Shown: piece after piece, positions 1-46,688 of the stretch
Layout: each line of letters opens with the position of its first letter
Numbering within the stretch: position 1 is the stretch's first letter
Source: Apricaphanius iberus
Lineage: Eukaryota > Chordata > Actinopteri > Cyprinodontiformes > Aphaniidae
Length of the DNA: 64,000 bases
Assembly (NCBI GenBank): GCA_028564705.1
Contig: JAPXFQ010000364.1
Location: 2,728,001 to 2,792,000, forward strand
Direction: 5' to 3'
Notes under the pieces: generated by a model
Told to the model about the DNA's origin: nothing
Database searches by the model: none
Seen by the model: only the letters and a program-made list of their open reading frames with translations
Position numbers and translations under genes: made by a program

Positions 1-1003
1 TCATCTCTCCTCTCACCCGCTTCTCGCCTTTTCTTTTTCCTGAAGCTGCAGGTGGTAAGGAATAGGACGTTCGGAACGCAGGCAAGAAGAAGACTCCAGG
101 TTGTTAAAAGTGTTTATTTCAGGCAAATGCACCCTAATCTGGTCTTGTTAGTTATTGTACACGGTTAACGGTGCATGCAGCCAGCACAGATGTCTATTCT
201 GCTAAATAGTTTATTTTAACGAGAGGAACATATGATTAAAGTTTTTACCATCTGCAGTTAATAGCAAAACTGTTGTTTCTTTCTTTAAATAAATACCTTC
301 TAGAGGACTTTTTAAGGACTAGCAATAATGATTAATCCTGCAGAACATAACAAGAATAACTGTTTTCACTGCAAACAAAATGAATAAGCCATCAACATGC
401 TGAGAGGATGTTTCAGCCGCATAAGTTTGGAGTGACCTTAATATCCAGAAACACAGATAATGGTGAACTCTTCAAAAATAAAACTACATTTATTTAGTCT
501 CAACATTGTAAGTCAGCCTTCTTTATACCAAGACAATGAAACTCAAGGACTGTTAAGTATAAATAAAACAAATGTAATAGAGGGAAATAAATTATTGATT
601 TGGTGGAAATAAGTGGTGTACATGATGATCCAAGTATTTTATACGTATACGTATTTTATACGAATCAGTTCAGTAGTCTAACGTTTTAACTTAAATTAAA
701 AGAATTTAAATAAATTACATGACCTAAAAGTACACATCTGTACTAGTATCATTACAAATTTGTAATTTAAATAGTTTAAAATGTACACATATTTTTGAAC
801 AGCAATCACGATGCAGACAACCAAAGACAGACTGGAATCTGCATAAGCTGCCAAGATGGTAATGCTGAATCAGTACATGACAGCTACTGTTTACTGAATA
901 ATTACCACTCACAATATCCTTGAGTTACAAATTAGAAGGCTCTGCTTCATCATTATGTTATTAGACATGCCTTTTTTTCTTTAGCTGTTTGGAGTATTTG
1001 TCT
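1..1003 (-). other. phka2 3' UTR and downstream DNA
   Basis: AT-rich sequence follows the phka2 stop. On the minus strand the first canonical AATAAA after the stop is at 489-494, about 510 bases downstream, and is the best candidate poly(A) signal. Further copies occur at 210-215 and 113-118. I see no other gene or clear repeat here. Confidence 0.5.
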
Positions 1004-35900
<34,897 letters not shown>

Positions 35901-36493
35901 ACATTGTGTTCTAGATTTATCACAGTCTGCCGCCAGAGGGCGCCAAACCCCTGCTTTTGATGCTGCTGTATGTGACCAGCATTACGATGAGCTTGTGATG
36001 TATCAATGGCAGAGCAGACAGTCCATCAAATCGATAATTTTTTTTAATAAATATTTACGAATGTGATCATTTAAGTACTACTTGTTATCTTCTTTGCCTG
36101 GAGATCTGGCACAGAAAATTTTAAGATTTTAAAATAAACCGAACCAAATATGGGCGTACATTAAGCAACAAAAAGCATGAATATCAATGTGTGCATACAA
36201 ATAATTTAACAGTTTAATGGAAGCAATTATTTAAAATGTCTCACACATACAATGTGTTAAAATTAACTCAACAGGTGAAGTCCCTGATCACACTCAGGCC
36301 ATGTGTTATTTTTAACACACCTGTTTTTGCAGTGTACTCAGTAGATTGAAACAACCTGTATCACTGGACACATATTAGTCAATTACTTATGTGTCAATAA
36401 ATGTGTGTATATCAAGCAATTACTTAAATGAATGAGTTACATTTTAATTTTTTATATTTTACAATATTTAAAATATAAATAATTGAGTTATAT

Positions 36494-36565
36494 TTCAATT
36501 CAGTTTATATATAAAGCACCAATTCACATCACATGTCATCTCAAGGGACTTTACAAGAAAAGTAT
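36494..36565 (-). repeat. LINE 3'-tail fragment, family 1 (minus)
   Basis: Reverse-complemented, this reads AAAGTCCCTTGAGATGACAT followed by GAATTGGTGCTT, the terminal block shared with 33070-33130 and 40190-40240. The rest of the element is not recognisable. Confidence 0.5.
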
Positions 36566-36999
36566 TTTTGACTCAATCCTTCAGGTCATTAATCCAAATT
36601 GCTTAAAACTTTTCTATCTCCGGAAACCAAGCAGATTGCAAAAAGTAATTGACTTGCAACATTCACTCCTCCTGGACAAACATGAACCGACAGCAACAAC
36701 AAAAAATTGCTGCATTGTGATGTTGAGTTCACAGATACAACAAAAAGAACAGAAAAGCTAATATAAAAGTACTTTCAATGTGGAAGAAAGTAAAATGTTA
36801 ATAACAGAAGAGGGAGAACATTCAGTTACTAGAAGTATCATCCAAGCTGATGCCCACCTCCAACATGGCATCAAAGCTGAACAGAGTACTATACCAAATG
36901 TTGTTTCAATAGAGAGAAAAACATTGAGAGAAAACAAATGTAATAGATGAAAGAACGGCAAATAATTCCAATAGCAGCAGGGGTCACATTAACGAATAC

Positions 37000-37300
37000 C
37001 TTCCATATTTGACCTTTTTTTTCTTTCTTTTTTTTTTATTAGTGCAGTTTTAAAGTACAGTTTGCAAGTACAATTTGCAGAAACAGGTGGGAAACATATA
37101 CACTGTACGCTCATCAAGTGTGATTTCGAATGTAAAGTGTACAAGTCTATAAACAGCCCTTCCTGCACCGTCTGAGCAACACATATAAAGAAATATTCAG
37201 AGAACATGTAAACCTTAGCAGAATTAGTAAACTATTCTAAGGGGGGAAGGGGAAGAAAGAGGGGAAAAGACAAGTAAATAACTAAGAAAAAGGGCAGAAG

Positions 37301-37366
<66 letters not shown>

Positions 37367-37870
37367 CACATACTCACCTGTATGCCTGTATCTTTGCAAA
37401 CAAACCTATACACACACACAAACACGCATATACTTATGAGCCAAGAGAGACTAAATAAGGGAAAGACACACAAATAAAACAACATCACTAGATAACCAAT
37501 GGTGAAAGAAAAAGAAAACAATGAATTAAATAAAATAAAAATCCTCAAGGGGTATTTGAAGCGATTCAACATACTTAATAAATGGGGTCCAGGTCGCTGA
37601 AAATTGTTTTACGTTTCCTTTAATAGTACATCGTATTTTTTCAAGTTTCCTGAAGTACAAATTGTCCCTTATCCATTTTGCAAACCTCGGTGGGGACTGT
37701 TGCTTCCAGCAGAGCAATATGGCTCTTCTCGCTATAAGGGACGTGAATGCAATTAAATCTTTTGCGTTCTTTGACAGGGAGTAATTCGAGGGTGTGATGC
37801 CAAATATAGCACACAGTGGAGTAGGGTAGACAAGTTTGCCGCAGATTTTTGAGTAAGCATTAAAAATGTC
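37000..37870 (-). mobile_element. L1-like LINE ORF2 C-terminus and 3' UTR fragment
   Basis: On the minus strand from about 37870 to 37526 an open frame reads SLIARRAILLCWKQQSPPRF and then LEKIRCTIKGN and FSATWTPFIKYVE, the typical L1 ORF2 C-terminal pattern (ILLFWK...LEKIRY...W.PF). Only about 125 residues remain, so the copy is 5'-truncated. The 3' part contains a 60-base TA microsatellite at 37301-37362. Confidence 0.7.
37301..37362. repeat. (TA)n microsatellite
   Basis: About 30 TA units, within or next to the 3' end of the L1-like fragment. Confidence 0.9.
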
Positions 37871-37899
37871 TTACCAGAAGGAAGAGAGGGAAGGACCTT

Positions 37900-38640
37900 T
37901 TTTTTAAACGGTGACAGAAAAAAAGTGAAGGACGTCCATCATTTTGACACATTAGTATTCACACCTCTGACCACTCAATTCAAAAGCACAAACTTCGTAT
38001 CTCTACACACAGAGTATGTCTAAAACCTAATCCCTCAACAACAACGAGAGCATCCATACCATCATCTCAGACCTGGACATCTCAACCCAATGTATCTTCT
38101 TATCCTCAAGCTGGCAGCACACTGAAGAACACAAATCTGTTACTGCTCTGTGCACAGACTGGCTGTGACAGATCGCTGCAGTCTAACTAATAATGCAAAA
38201 AGATACAATGCAGGGGAAAGCGATCATAAAAGCCCTCGTTCAGAGTCTTGCCAAATTATGATAACTTCAATTGAAGAAATGTTCCCTGATTTCAAAACCA
38301 TGGCTGAAGTGGCGCCTCAGCCTCAGCTAGGCACAGCCAGAGCACAGTTAAGCTTTTTGCAGAGCTTTCAGGCCACAGCAGTTGAAATGTTCATAAAACA
38401 TGCATCTTATAGTCTGATCGATGTACAATGGCCCAATGTGGATTCTCTGATCAGTTTGTTCTAATTGAATATTAACTAAAATGAATAAAAACTAAATACT
38501 TGATTTGTTATTATCATTTAAAAATTGAAAAGTAAAAATGTATTGTGACTGGATTTTTTTGACCCCATCAGTCAAAATGACAGACAACAACAACAAAATG
38601 GTGGTGCGACTTTTTGCATTGGAGAGTAGAAGAGAAATGT
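37900..38640. repeat. dispersed repeat, second copy of the 23690-24540 sequence
   Basis: The left part, GGTGACAGAAA...GAAGG...CATCATTTTGACA, resembles 23693-23750. The right part, CAGTCAAAATGACAGACAA (about 38570), resembles 24490-24510. Ends carrying CATTTTGAC in opposite orientations suggest a DNA transposon, but boundaries and target duplications are unclear. An open frame at 38150-38464 has no domain I recognise. Confidence 0.4.
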
Positions 38641-38959
38641 AGCAGAGTGAAGAAAAGCAGTCAGTCTGGCCCTTAGCATATTGCAGCATAACTACAGAGA
38701 TAGCTCAGGATAATTCAAGCTGCTCCATGTTTCTATTTTGGCAATATTCTGGAAAAAGAAGGAAAGAAGGAAATCCTAGAAAGATTTGTAATATGAATTT
38801 GATTTTCATGGTAAAACAAAAACCCTCGAGGTTCATTACTTTTGTGGATCTGACCAGGTTTTCCAGAAAATGTTTGCCAATTATCAATAACTACATGGCT
38901 TAGACCTTATTTATTTTAATTGATATATTAAATTGAAATTATCAGATATTTATAAATGT

Positions 38960-40280
38960 TACAATTGAACGGTGTCACCACTGTCTCCTCTCCTGTGGAA
39001 CCAGCTCCTAGTTTCAGTCCGTGAGGCAGAGACTCTATTTTCAACACTAGGCTTAAAAACGTCCTTTTTGATAAAGTTTATAGTTAGGGTGGCTTAGGTT
39101 ATCATGAGCTATTTTTGTATCTATGCTGCTATAGGTTTAGACTGTTGGAGGACAGACTGATCACTTTTGTTCAATTTTCTATTTTTCTATTATACTACTC
39201 TCCAGATATATTTCCATCCATCCATCCATCTTCTTCTGCTTATCCGGGGTCGGGTCGCGGGGGCAGTAGCTTAAGCAGAGAGACCCAGACATCCCTCTCC
39301 CAGGCCACTTGGGCCAGCTCCTTGGGAGGAATCCCGAGGCGGGTCTTCCCCCTGGGCCTCTACTCTGAGCCCCCTCCGGATGACTGAGCTTCTCACCCTA
39401 CCTCTAAGGGAGAACCCAGCCACTCTGCGGAGGAAACTCATTTCAGCCATCTGTAATTGTGATCTCGTTCTTTCAGTCACCACCCAAAGTTCGTGACCAT
39501 AGATGAGGGTAGGAACGTAGATCGACCGGTAAATCGAGACTTTTGGCTCAGCTCGCTCTTCACCATGACAGACCGGTAAAGCGACTGCATAACTGCAGAC
39601 GCTTTACCAATCCGTCTATCGATCTCCCGCTCCATTTTTCCCTCATTCGTGAACAAGACCCCAAGATACGTAAACTCCCCCATTTGAGGAAGGACCCTAT
39701 CCCCAACCCGAAGAAGGCACCCTACCCTTTTCCGATGAAGCCAACAGGACCATTGTTATTGCGATTGATAACCTTGTTTTCTCTCAGTGTTTTTCTCCCC
39801 AGAAGCTCTACATGGTCTGGTACCCTGCTCATCTACAATGCCCCCTGCTGGATGGGGAACATTGGTCCAGATGATGATCAAAGTCCCCGAGCATCCTCCA
39901 TGCTGTCTCTTCTCTGTCTTCTCAGACCCCCAGACGGTCGTGGCAGATGACCGCTTGTATTGAGCCAGGTTCTGCCGAAGGGTCTTCCTGTTAAAGAGGA
40001 GTTTTTCCTCTCAGCTGTCGCTACATGCTTGCTCAGTATGAGGGATGCTGAGGAATTGCTGTGGTTGGAGTCTGCATGATCCGGGCACAACCTCACGTCG
40101 ATGATAAATCACAATCTGCTGGGATTCCTTACATAGAAAACTTGTAGCTGATTAGAATGTTTGTATAATTGTATTGAAATTCTTTTTGTAGTAAAGTGCC
40201 TTGAGTTGACATTTGTTGTGAATTGGCGCTATATAAATAAAAGTGAATTGAAATTGAAAAATTGAATTGAATTGAACCTG
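38960..40280 (+). mobile_element. LINE 3' region, family 1 (plus), interrupted
   Basis: The outer parts (38960-39207 and about 39720-40280) form one plus-oriented element that ends in AAAGTGCCTTGAGTTGACAT, GAATTGGCGCTATATAAAT and an irregular GAATTGAA tail. It shares ordered blocks with 32740-33145. No intact reverse-transcriptase frame remains. It is split by the antisense LINE fragment at 39208-39718. Confidence 0.6.
39208..39718 (-). mobile_element. LINE reverse-transcriptase C-terminal fragment, nested
   Basis: On the minus strand, 39683-39477 reads FTYLGVLFTNEGKMEREIDR and RIGKASAVMQSLYRSV. It continues after a frameshift at 39483-39271 as TERTRSQLQMAEMSFLRRVA. This is the C-terminal reverse-transcriptase/thumb region of a common fish LINE. 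Frame breaks and truncation make it a fossil. It sits inside the older LINE tail 38960-40280. Confidence 0.75.
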
Positions 40281-41540
40281 GACACTCATATGGAGTCTAT
40301 TATACATTTCTGTGAATAATAATTGGATGGAGGATTTTGCAAAGAGGACCAGGCCACAGGATCTTAAATATTTAAGAGTGAAAAAAAGCAACATTGAAGA
40401 GATCTCTAAGGGGGAGAAATACTATTTTATGGCACGCTATATTCTGTTATGTGCCTCACACATTCTCTTCTAGAGGAATCTTCAGAGATTCCCATTAACA
40501 CACTTGTGGAAAGCCTTTCCATAAAAGTTAAAGAGAACATAAGCAAAAGGGGGAGGCAATGATCCATTTAATCTTTTTTATTTAAAGTTTCAGTGTCATA
40601 GAAGTCAGTCTTTGTAAAGGTAAGTTATCTGATGCTTTTACAATGTGAAACAAAATAAAATGAACAAATAAATAATTAATTAAGAATGTTCATTTAACAC
40701 AGATGTACCATATATTAAATAGCACTACAAGCTCTTACTGCAGTATAATCACATTTACCACTTCCATGGCTCCCAGTTGTCATTATTTTTACAAAGGGGT
40801 GCAGGAAGACATAATGCTTCTAAATACTTTTTTGTACCACAATTTCCAATATATAATAATGTTTAATATTTCAAACTATTGTTCCTCCTGCCCCCCCCCC
40901 CCCCCGAAAAAAATGCACATGCACCTTCATATTTTGGAAAATAATATCAAATCCATGCATTGCATCCACTTTATTTGTTAGCCTTTACTTGCTGTTTTTA
41001 ATGACTATAAGATTCTACGGAAACTTCTGATCTGATCGCAGGCCTGACCACGCTCCATTTGATCTCTTTTGGTGTCAATTCAAAATGCAAAGGTGTAACA
41101 TATAACAATATATATATACTTTTCAAACACGCAACAAAAAAAATACATCAATTAATTAGGGTTGTGTTTGAAATACTTGAAATACAATCGTTAGAGCTCC
41201 GATCACCCACAATGAGTTGATCAAAATATCTTATAAATATTGCCCTTTCAATTCTATATTAATACTTTGAATTGCAAAATTTCTGAGATATCTTTTTTTA
41301 TGAATTAAATGTATTTTTTAAGTTTAAGAGTAATTGATCGTCTTGTACAATACTTGGAATTGCACATTTGCTAAATTTCCTTTCTATGAATTATATGTAT
41401 TTTTAAAGTTTTATATTAATTTATTGTCTTGTATAATTACCTTTTTTATTTTTATTTTCTCTCAATAATTCTTCTGACTTTAAATCATATTTGTTATTGT
41501 TACTAAAAAAAGAGAGAAGCGAAATTAAGCACATTGTAAA
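40281..41540. other. intergenic DNA upstream of ap1s2
   Basis: AT-rich intergenic sequence with a 15-base C run at 40891-40905. The open frame at 40703-40981 spans that run and shows no domain. I see no gene here. Confidence 0.4.
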
Positions 41541-41549
41541 GTTTCAGCC

Positions 41550-41808
41550 ACAGCAAGCAGTCATGCTCAGTTCCATTGACGTCACAACTAACGGAACCGT
41601 ACAACCAATCAAATCGCAGAGCCGTGACTTTCGTAGCCAATCAGAGCGTAGCTGGTGTGTCAGCAACGTCCGCTAGGCATCTTAGCATCAGGCTAGACGG
41701 GAAGCTAATCTATAAAGTCGTCTCTCGTCTTGTTTTGATTATGTGCTGAGCTTTAATTTGCCGAAATTGCAGCCGGTCAAGTCACTCACTGGAAGGCTAA
41801 TTCCAATG
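41550..41808 (+). promoter_or_regulatory. ap1s2: ap1s2 promoter and probable 5' leader exon
   Basis: The stretch is CpG-richer than its surroundings and contains TGACGTCA-type sequence (CATTGACGTCACAA near 41574), a CRE/ATF-like site. A donor-like CCAATG|GTAATG at 41808/41809 would end a leader exon that joins the acceptor before 42295. The last codon of that leader would be an in-frame ATG directly before the exon-2 ATG, so translation could start MM instead of M. Confidence 0.45.
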
Positions 41809-42294
41809 GTAATGAATATTGTCTTTGTCGTCTCGTTTGTGGTGTAAACTAGATGAGACGTCGCAGGAGGGGGGCGCAAATGTCACGTAACGTGGTGTTG
41901 AGTTTAAAATCGTGTAATTAAGCATTGGCTGATGCGAGACACTAAACTGTAATACCGCGGTGAAGTTAGTTTTAAGTTGGATATTCGGCGGTACCTGTAA
42001 TACCAAAGCCGAATAAAAGGCGAATGATTTGCAAGATTTGATCACATTTTATTGTCACATATACCCTTGTTAACATTTCCTGCATCTAGGATATATGATA
42101 AACGTAACTTTCTTATTCCTTGTATGTCAAATAATTTACTTTTTTGAACCTATTTCTCTTCCAGACCTAAACCTCCGAAAAATTTCCCCTTATCCTCCTT
42201 TCTGTTTCATTTGTCTCAGTTGTGTCTCTCAGCCATTGTGATTCGTGTTTGTCTCACCCATGGTTATCCACTGAACTTTCCCCCATCCCGTCAG

Positions 42295-43184
42295 ATGCAG
42301 TTCATGCTGCTGTTCAGCCGGCAGGGAAAGCTGCGGCTTCAGAAGTGGTACGTTCCTCTGTCTGACAAGGAGAGGAAGAAGATCTCCAGAGATCTGGTCC
42401 AGACCATACTGGCCAGGAAGCCTAAGATGTGCAGTTTCCTGGAATGGAGAGACCTCAAGATTGTGTACAAAAGGTAGATTGTGTACAACAAACTTCAATT
42501 TATTGCATCTTGAGCTGTAGTGGTTTTTTGTGACCTGTATACAGCCTTTAATATCCAAATGTAATATGTTCATTGCTTCAAAATTTTTCTTCTAACACTT
42601 GTATACATATATTTCACTTGTGGGGATAAAATGAAGATTTACCAAATATCTTTTTAATATATAACTTGTATTTTTGCTTATTTTTATTTTTTAGATATGC
42701 CAGCCTGTACTTCTGCTGTGCTGTCGAGGATCAGGATAATGAGTTGATCACTTTGGAAATCATCCACAGATATGTCGAGCTACTGGACAAATATTTTGGC
42801 AGTGTGAGTCTCTTAAATGTCACACAGACACTGTGATGAAAACCTGTTGCTGTAAGAAACAAAAATTAATGCACAGGACTGTATTTTAATTGGATTTTTT
42901 TCTTATTTTTGTGACACTTTTCCTATGCAGGTTTGTGAGCTGGATATCATCTTCAACTTTGAGAAGGCCTACTTTATTCTAGATGAGTTCCTGCTGGGTG
43001 GAGAAGCTCAGGAAACCTCCAAAAAGAATGTCCTGAAGGCCATCGAACAGGCTGACCTGCTGCAGGAGGTACGATCAATGTTTAAATGGCACAGAGCTGG
43101 ACCTGTGCAAGAGATGATTAAGCAAATTTGATTTGCAAAAATCACCAATGTTTTTGGAAAAAGATATCTATCTATCTATATATC

Positions 43185-43240
<56 letters not shown>

Positions 43241-43989
43241 ATGCTCCAAATAAAAGATGTTAGCTGGGATTTCCTTTGGACAGTTGCATGCAGAAACCTA
43301 AAATTTGTACCTTTTTTTTCCCCCCGCTTATGATAGCATTTAAATTATGGAGCACCACCCCTGCCAAAATTGACAATAAATAAATAAGTGAAGAAAGACA
43401 TTTGTAAATAAAAAAATAAATGTGGGAACAAATGAATAAATGTAATATACATTTCTAAATGGATAAATGGAAATAAACCAAGAAATGTTTGAAAATACAT
43501 TTGTAAATAAGTATGGTAATAAATTGTTAAATACCATAAACATAACAAAATAAATATAAGTGGTATTTAGTAATACATTTCCAAACTTATTTACAATTTT
43601 ATTTCCATATTTATTGATTTACACATTTATTTATTGTCAATTTTGGCAGAGATATTCATCCATATTAAATATCTAATTGTAGAAATATTCTTTGTGTATC
43701 TATTAAAAACATTTTACTTGGCAGTAAACCAAACAAAAAGTGCAGCCATCTGCACCTCCTCCTCGATACCTTGCCTATATTTACTGGGTGTCTAGCTATA
43801 GCTTCTCGAAAATGACAGATTCCCACCTCAGTTACCTATTTTTTGTAAAGCATGCAGTGCTGTTGTAGAGTAATCACTCACTATGCACTTACACGCTCTG
43901 TACAAATGCAGGAAATGTTTTTATTTTTTCCTGTCCTGCAGGAAGCTGAGGCACCTCGGAGCGTCTTAGAAGAAATTGGCCTGACATAG
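42295..43989 (+). CDS. ap1s2: AP-1 complex subunit sigma-2 (complete)
   Basis: This is the small subunit of the AP-1 clathrin adaptor, which sorts cargo between trans-Golgi network and endosomes; the sigma/gamma pair binds acidic dileucine signals. Coding exons 42295-42473, 42695-42803, 42931-43068 and 43942-43989 join in phase with GT-AG introns to 157 codons plus stop, the usual length. It begins [19 protein letters not shown] and ends [40 protein letters not shown] and [19 protein letters not shown] are invariant sigma-chain blocks of the longin-like fold. QFM, VPLSDKE and the C-terminal EIGLT point to sigma-1B (AP1S2) rather than AP1S1 (MMRFM, ATSDKE, EMGLA) or AP1S3. A (TA)n repeat lies in the last intron. 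Confidence 0.95.
43163..43233. repeat. (TA)n/(CTAT)n microsatellite
   Basis: CTAT units pass into about 25 TA units in the last intron of ap1s2, about 95 bases after the donor. Confidence 0.9.
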
Positions 43990-44378
43990 AACACCCTGCC
44001 GCCTGTCGTTTTGGCCCACAGATGCAGATCTGATCACATCCACGTCTTTCTGTCTTTTCCTGTCCACAGTGTCAGTGTTGTATGTATATAATCGGCATCA
44101 TTGTACTGTATTATACTGTAATTGTCATTCAGTGTGGTGCCAAATGTGTTCTTAGTGTGTGTAGTATCCCAAGTTCCTGTGAAATATTATGTACTATTTA
44201 GCATTTATCCTTTCTCCTAACTCAGAGAGTATTGTAGCACCAATGTCTCAACAACTCCAGCATGTTTTTAGCATGGTCCATTGATCACCGTTTGCAGAAT
44301 TAGTAATGTGACTTTAAGTGCTGTTGGTGCCTCTTATATACTACAAACACCAAGGTTAATAGTTTAAAGTCGTATTAA

Positions 44379-45415
44379 AGGGCCTATATCATGCAAAATC
44401 AAGCTTTTGGAGTTTTCAACCTTCTGGTAGTGCAAAAAACCCAGCTTAATTTACGCATGTCTGAGTAATCCTCCTGAATTCTGCCCTCTGAGCAGCTGCC
44501 CCTCCCTCTCCTAGAAAACTACTGAGTGTTCAGACTGTTCACAAGCTGACATCAGCTAGTGAAAACAAGTAAGAGCTAGAGTGCTGCACCGCCCCTGCAG
44601 GCAGAGTGGCTTACACCTGGTAGATTTTGAAACACACCCTCGTCCTTCTCACAGCTAATGGCTGCTTTGGTTTTTGGCATCTTAAAACACTTTTTTTGTT
44701 GGATTGTTTTACTTTCTCTGTGAAAACGCCCATTTGGTTGCATGGATTACAGGATTTTATTCCATTTTCTCCATCCATTTTCTTAACCGCTTAATCCTTA
44801 ATGGGTCACGGGGGTGCTGGTGCCTATCTCCAGCTGTCAACAGGCGAGAGGCGGGGTACACCCTGGACAGGTCACCAGTCCATCACAGGGCAGGACAAAC
44901 AGGACAAACACACTCACACCTAAGGACAATTTAGTGATCAATTAACCTGACAGTCATGTTTTTTTTTGGGGGGGGAATGTGGGAGGAAGCCGGAGTACCC
45001 GGAGGGAACCCACGCATGCACGGGGAGAACATGCAAACTCCATGCAGAAAGATGCAGCCCTACATTCCTAAAGAACATTTAAATTAGCCATTTATCAAGC
45101 TGCTTATGTGATCTTATAACAGCATTGTGTGGTTAATTAATTGATCTGTAGCATCTCAGAATGTTCAGTAAACGGTGCAAACAATACCCACTGCTTTTTT
45201 TATGTACTGGGCTGGAAAGATCTGCTTAGTGGACGCAGCCGTGTTGTTTTCAGCTCTGTCTAAAGCCTGGAGATTTAGCAAATGAAATAGGCTAACTACA
45301 GGATACAAGTTAATTTCAGGACAAATTAATACTGTATAACACCAACAGTAACATTTTATCATATTCATTTCCATCCCAGAAGTTGAAAGCTGTAAAATAG
45401 CATGATATAGTCCCT
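44379..45415. mobile_element. TTAA-flanked non-autonomous element, copy B (piggyBac-like)
   Basis: Flanked by TTAA at 44375-44378 and 45416-45419. The ends are AGGGCCTATATCATGC and, reverse-complemented, AGGGACTATATCATGC. It is inverted relative to copy A at 3274-4128 and shares long internal blocks with it, for example ATGGATTACAGGATTTTAT and AGCATCTCAGAATGTTCAGT. It is longer than copy A because of the nested insertion at 44763-45062. Confidence 0.75.
44763..45062. repeat. LINE-tail repeat nested in TTAA-flanked copy B
   Basis: The sequence CATCCATTTTCTTAACCGCT, ACCCTGGACAGGTCACCAGT and GGGAGAACATGCAAACTCCA is a well-known fish dispersed repeat (a LINE 3' region). It interrupts copy B between blocks that are contiguous in copy A. 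Related text lies at 23815-24000 and 10925-11075. Confidence 0.65.
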
Positions 45416-46472
45416 TTAAGGGTGGTATATTCAGAATCCTTACTGTCAGCTCTAGAAATTGTTCAGTGATGCATACTCCTGGTCATTTCAGTTTTCACTC
45501 CTGCAAAATAACGTAATACCACACACTATGTGCAAAAGCTTGGTAATATTGGAAAATGCATTACTTCGATTTAAATGTTTGTATCCAAGGAATTGAGAAG
45601 TGATAGTTTTAATACTTTTTCCCTTTTGTGCCATCTTTTCTTTTTTGGATGAAAGTGAGGACTCCTTATTGTAAAGTATTTCTGTAATGTGAGGCACCAG
45701 ATTAGGTCAATTTTCAGAGGATCACAGCTCAATATGACAATACCCTTTGTAAATGGGTAGATCACAGCATCAGTATTGTTTAAGTTCAAACTCTTACAGA
45801 AATTAACTGTTTACATTTGTTAAACATGGTGGTTTTTCCATCAGATGTGGCTTGCTAAGCTTTGTTCTGTCTATCGTTTTTGTTACGAGTATATAACATT
45901 TCTTCTCTTGCTAAGTGTTCAAGTTAAATATGTTAACATTTTGTGATAAATCTCTGCTGGTTCCCTTCTCCTGTCTGTCTAGGACAGGATAGTGACTTAA
46001 ACACTGTTTTATAATCACTAATGAAAGGTTTGGTTCATTGTTAGACAGACTAACCTATGACCAAAGAACACTGTTTAACCTTCTTAATGGTGTCTAAAGG
46101 AGGCCAAAATACAGAAAAAAGGGATTTCTAACAAAGTATGTGGGCAGTATTTGATTACAGATGACTATTTTATATTCCTATGTGAATTTTGTGTAATAGT
46201 AATGCAAGAAAGTTAGCATATCTGATACCTCAAAGGTATCCGAACATGGTGGACTCTAATCTTAGAAAATACATGCTGTTTTTTTCCCCTGCAATCTCAA
46301 CCACATTAATGAAAAAAATCATCTTTGATTTGTGCTAATTAACTTGTTTTATATTTAACACTGCCGACAATTTTCTTAAATCTGAAAGTAACAATAAACG
46401 TGTTCAAAAACAAGCCATTCTGATGTTTGTTTTTTAAATGAAGAACCAGAAAGTACATCCCAATACAGAGCA

Positions 46473-46478
46473 TTTATT
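46473..46478 (-). other. zrsr2: zrsr2 candidate poly(A) signal
   Basis: TTTATT on the plus strand (AATAAA on the minus) lies about 210 bases after the zrsr2 stop codon. It is the only canonical signal close by, so the 3' UTR would be short. Confidence 0.6.
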
Positions 46479-46688
46479 GTAAAGCGTACAAGTTATTTAC
46501 ACGGATGTGTTCCACAGTGCTAAAAAGCTGTATGAATTACTTTGAAGTGAAAAATAATTGACTATTTTGCATTTAAAGCATTGACAAGAAATGTTGCTGA
46601 AAATCTATGAAGCATCCATGGCATGTACGTCCAGATGCACACCCTAAACAGAAGTAGCAGTAATTGACTGGTTTTAAATATGGAGTGC

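Larger units (their letters stand above)
43990..46415 (+). other. ap1s2: ap1s2 3' UTR with candidate poly(A) signal
   Basis: The first canonical plus-strand AATAAA after the stop that I find is at 46393-46398, implying a 3' UTR of about 2.4 kb. An ATTAAA at 44374-44379, spanning the left edge of the TTAA-flanked element, could give a short isoform of about 400 bases. The region contains the transposon 44379-45415. Confidence 0.5.

Noticed and set aside
37282..37572. Open frames made of Ile-Tyr repeats
   Set aside because: They are translated TA microsatellite, not protein-coding. The same holds at 29494-29748 and 43133-43333.
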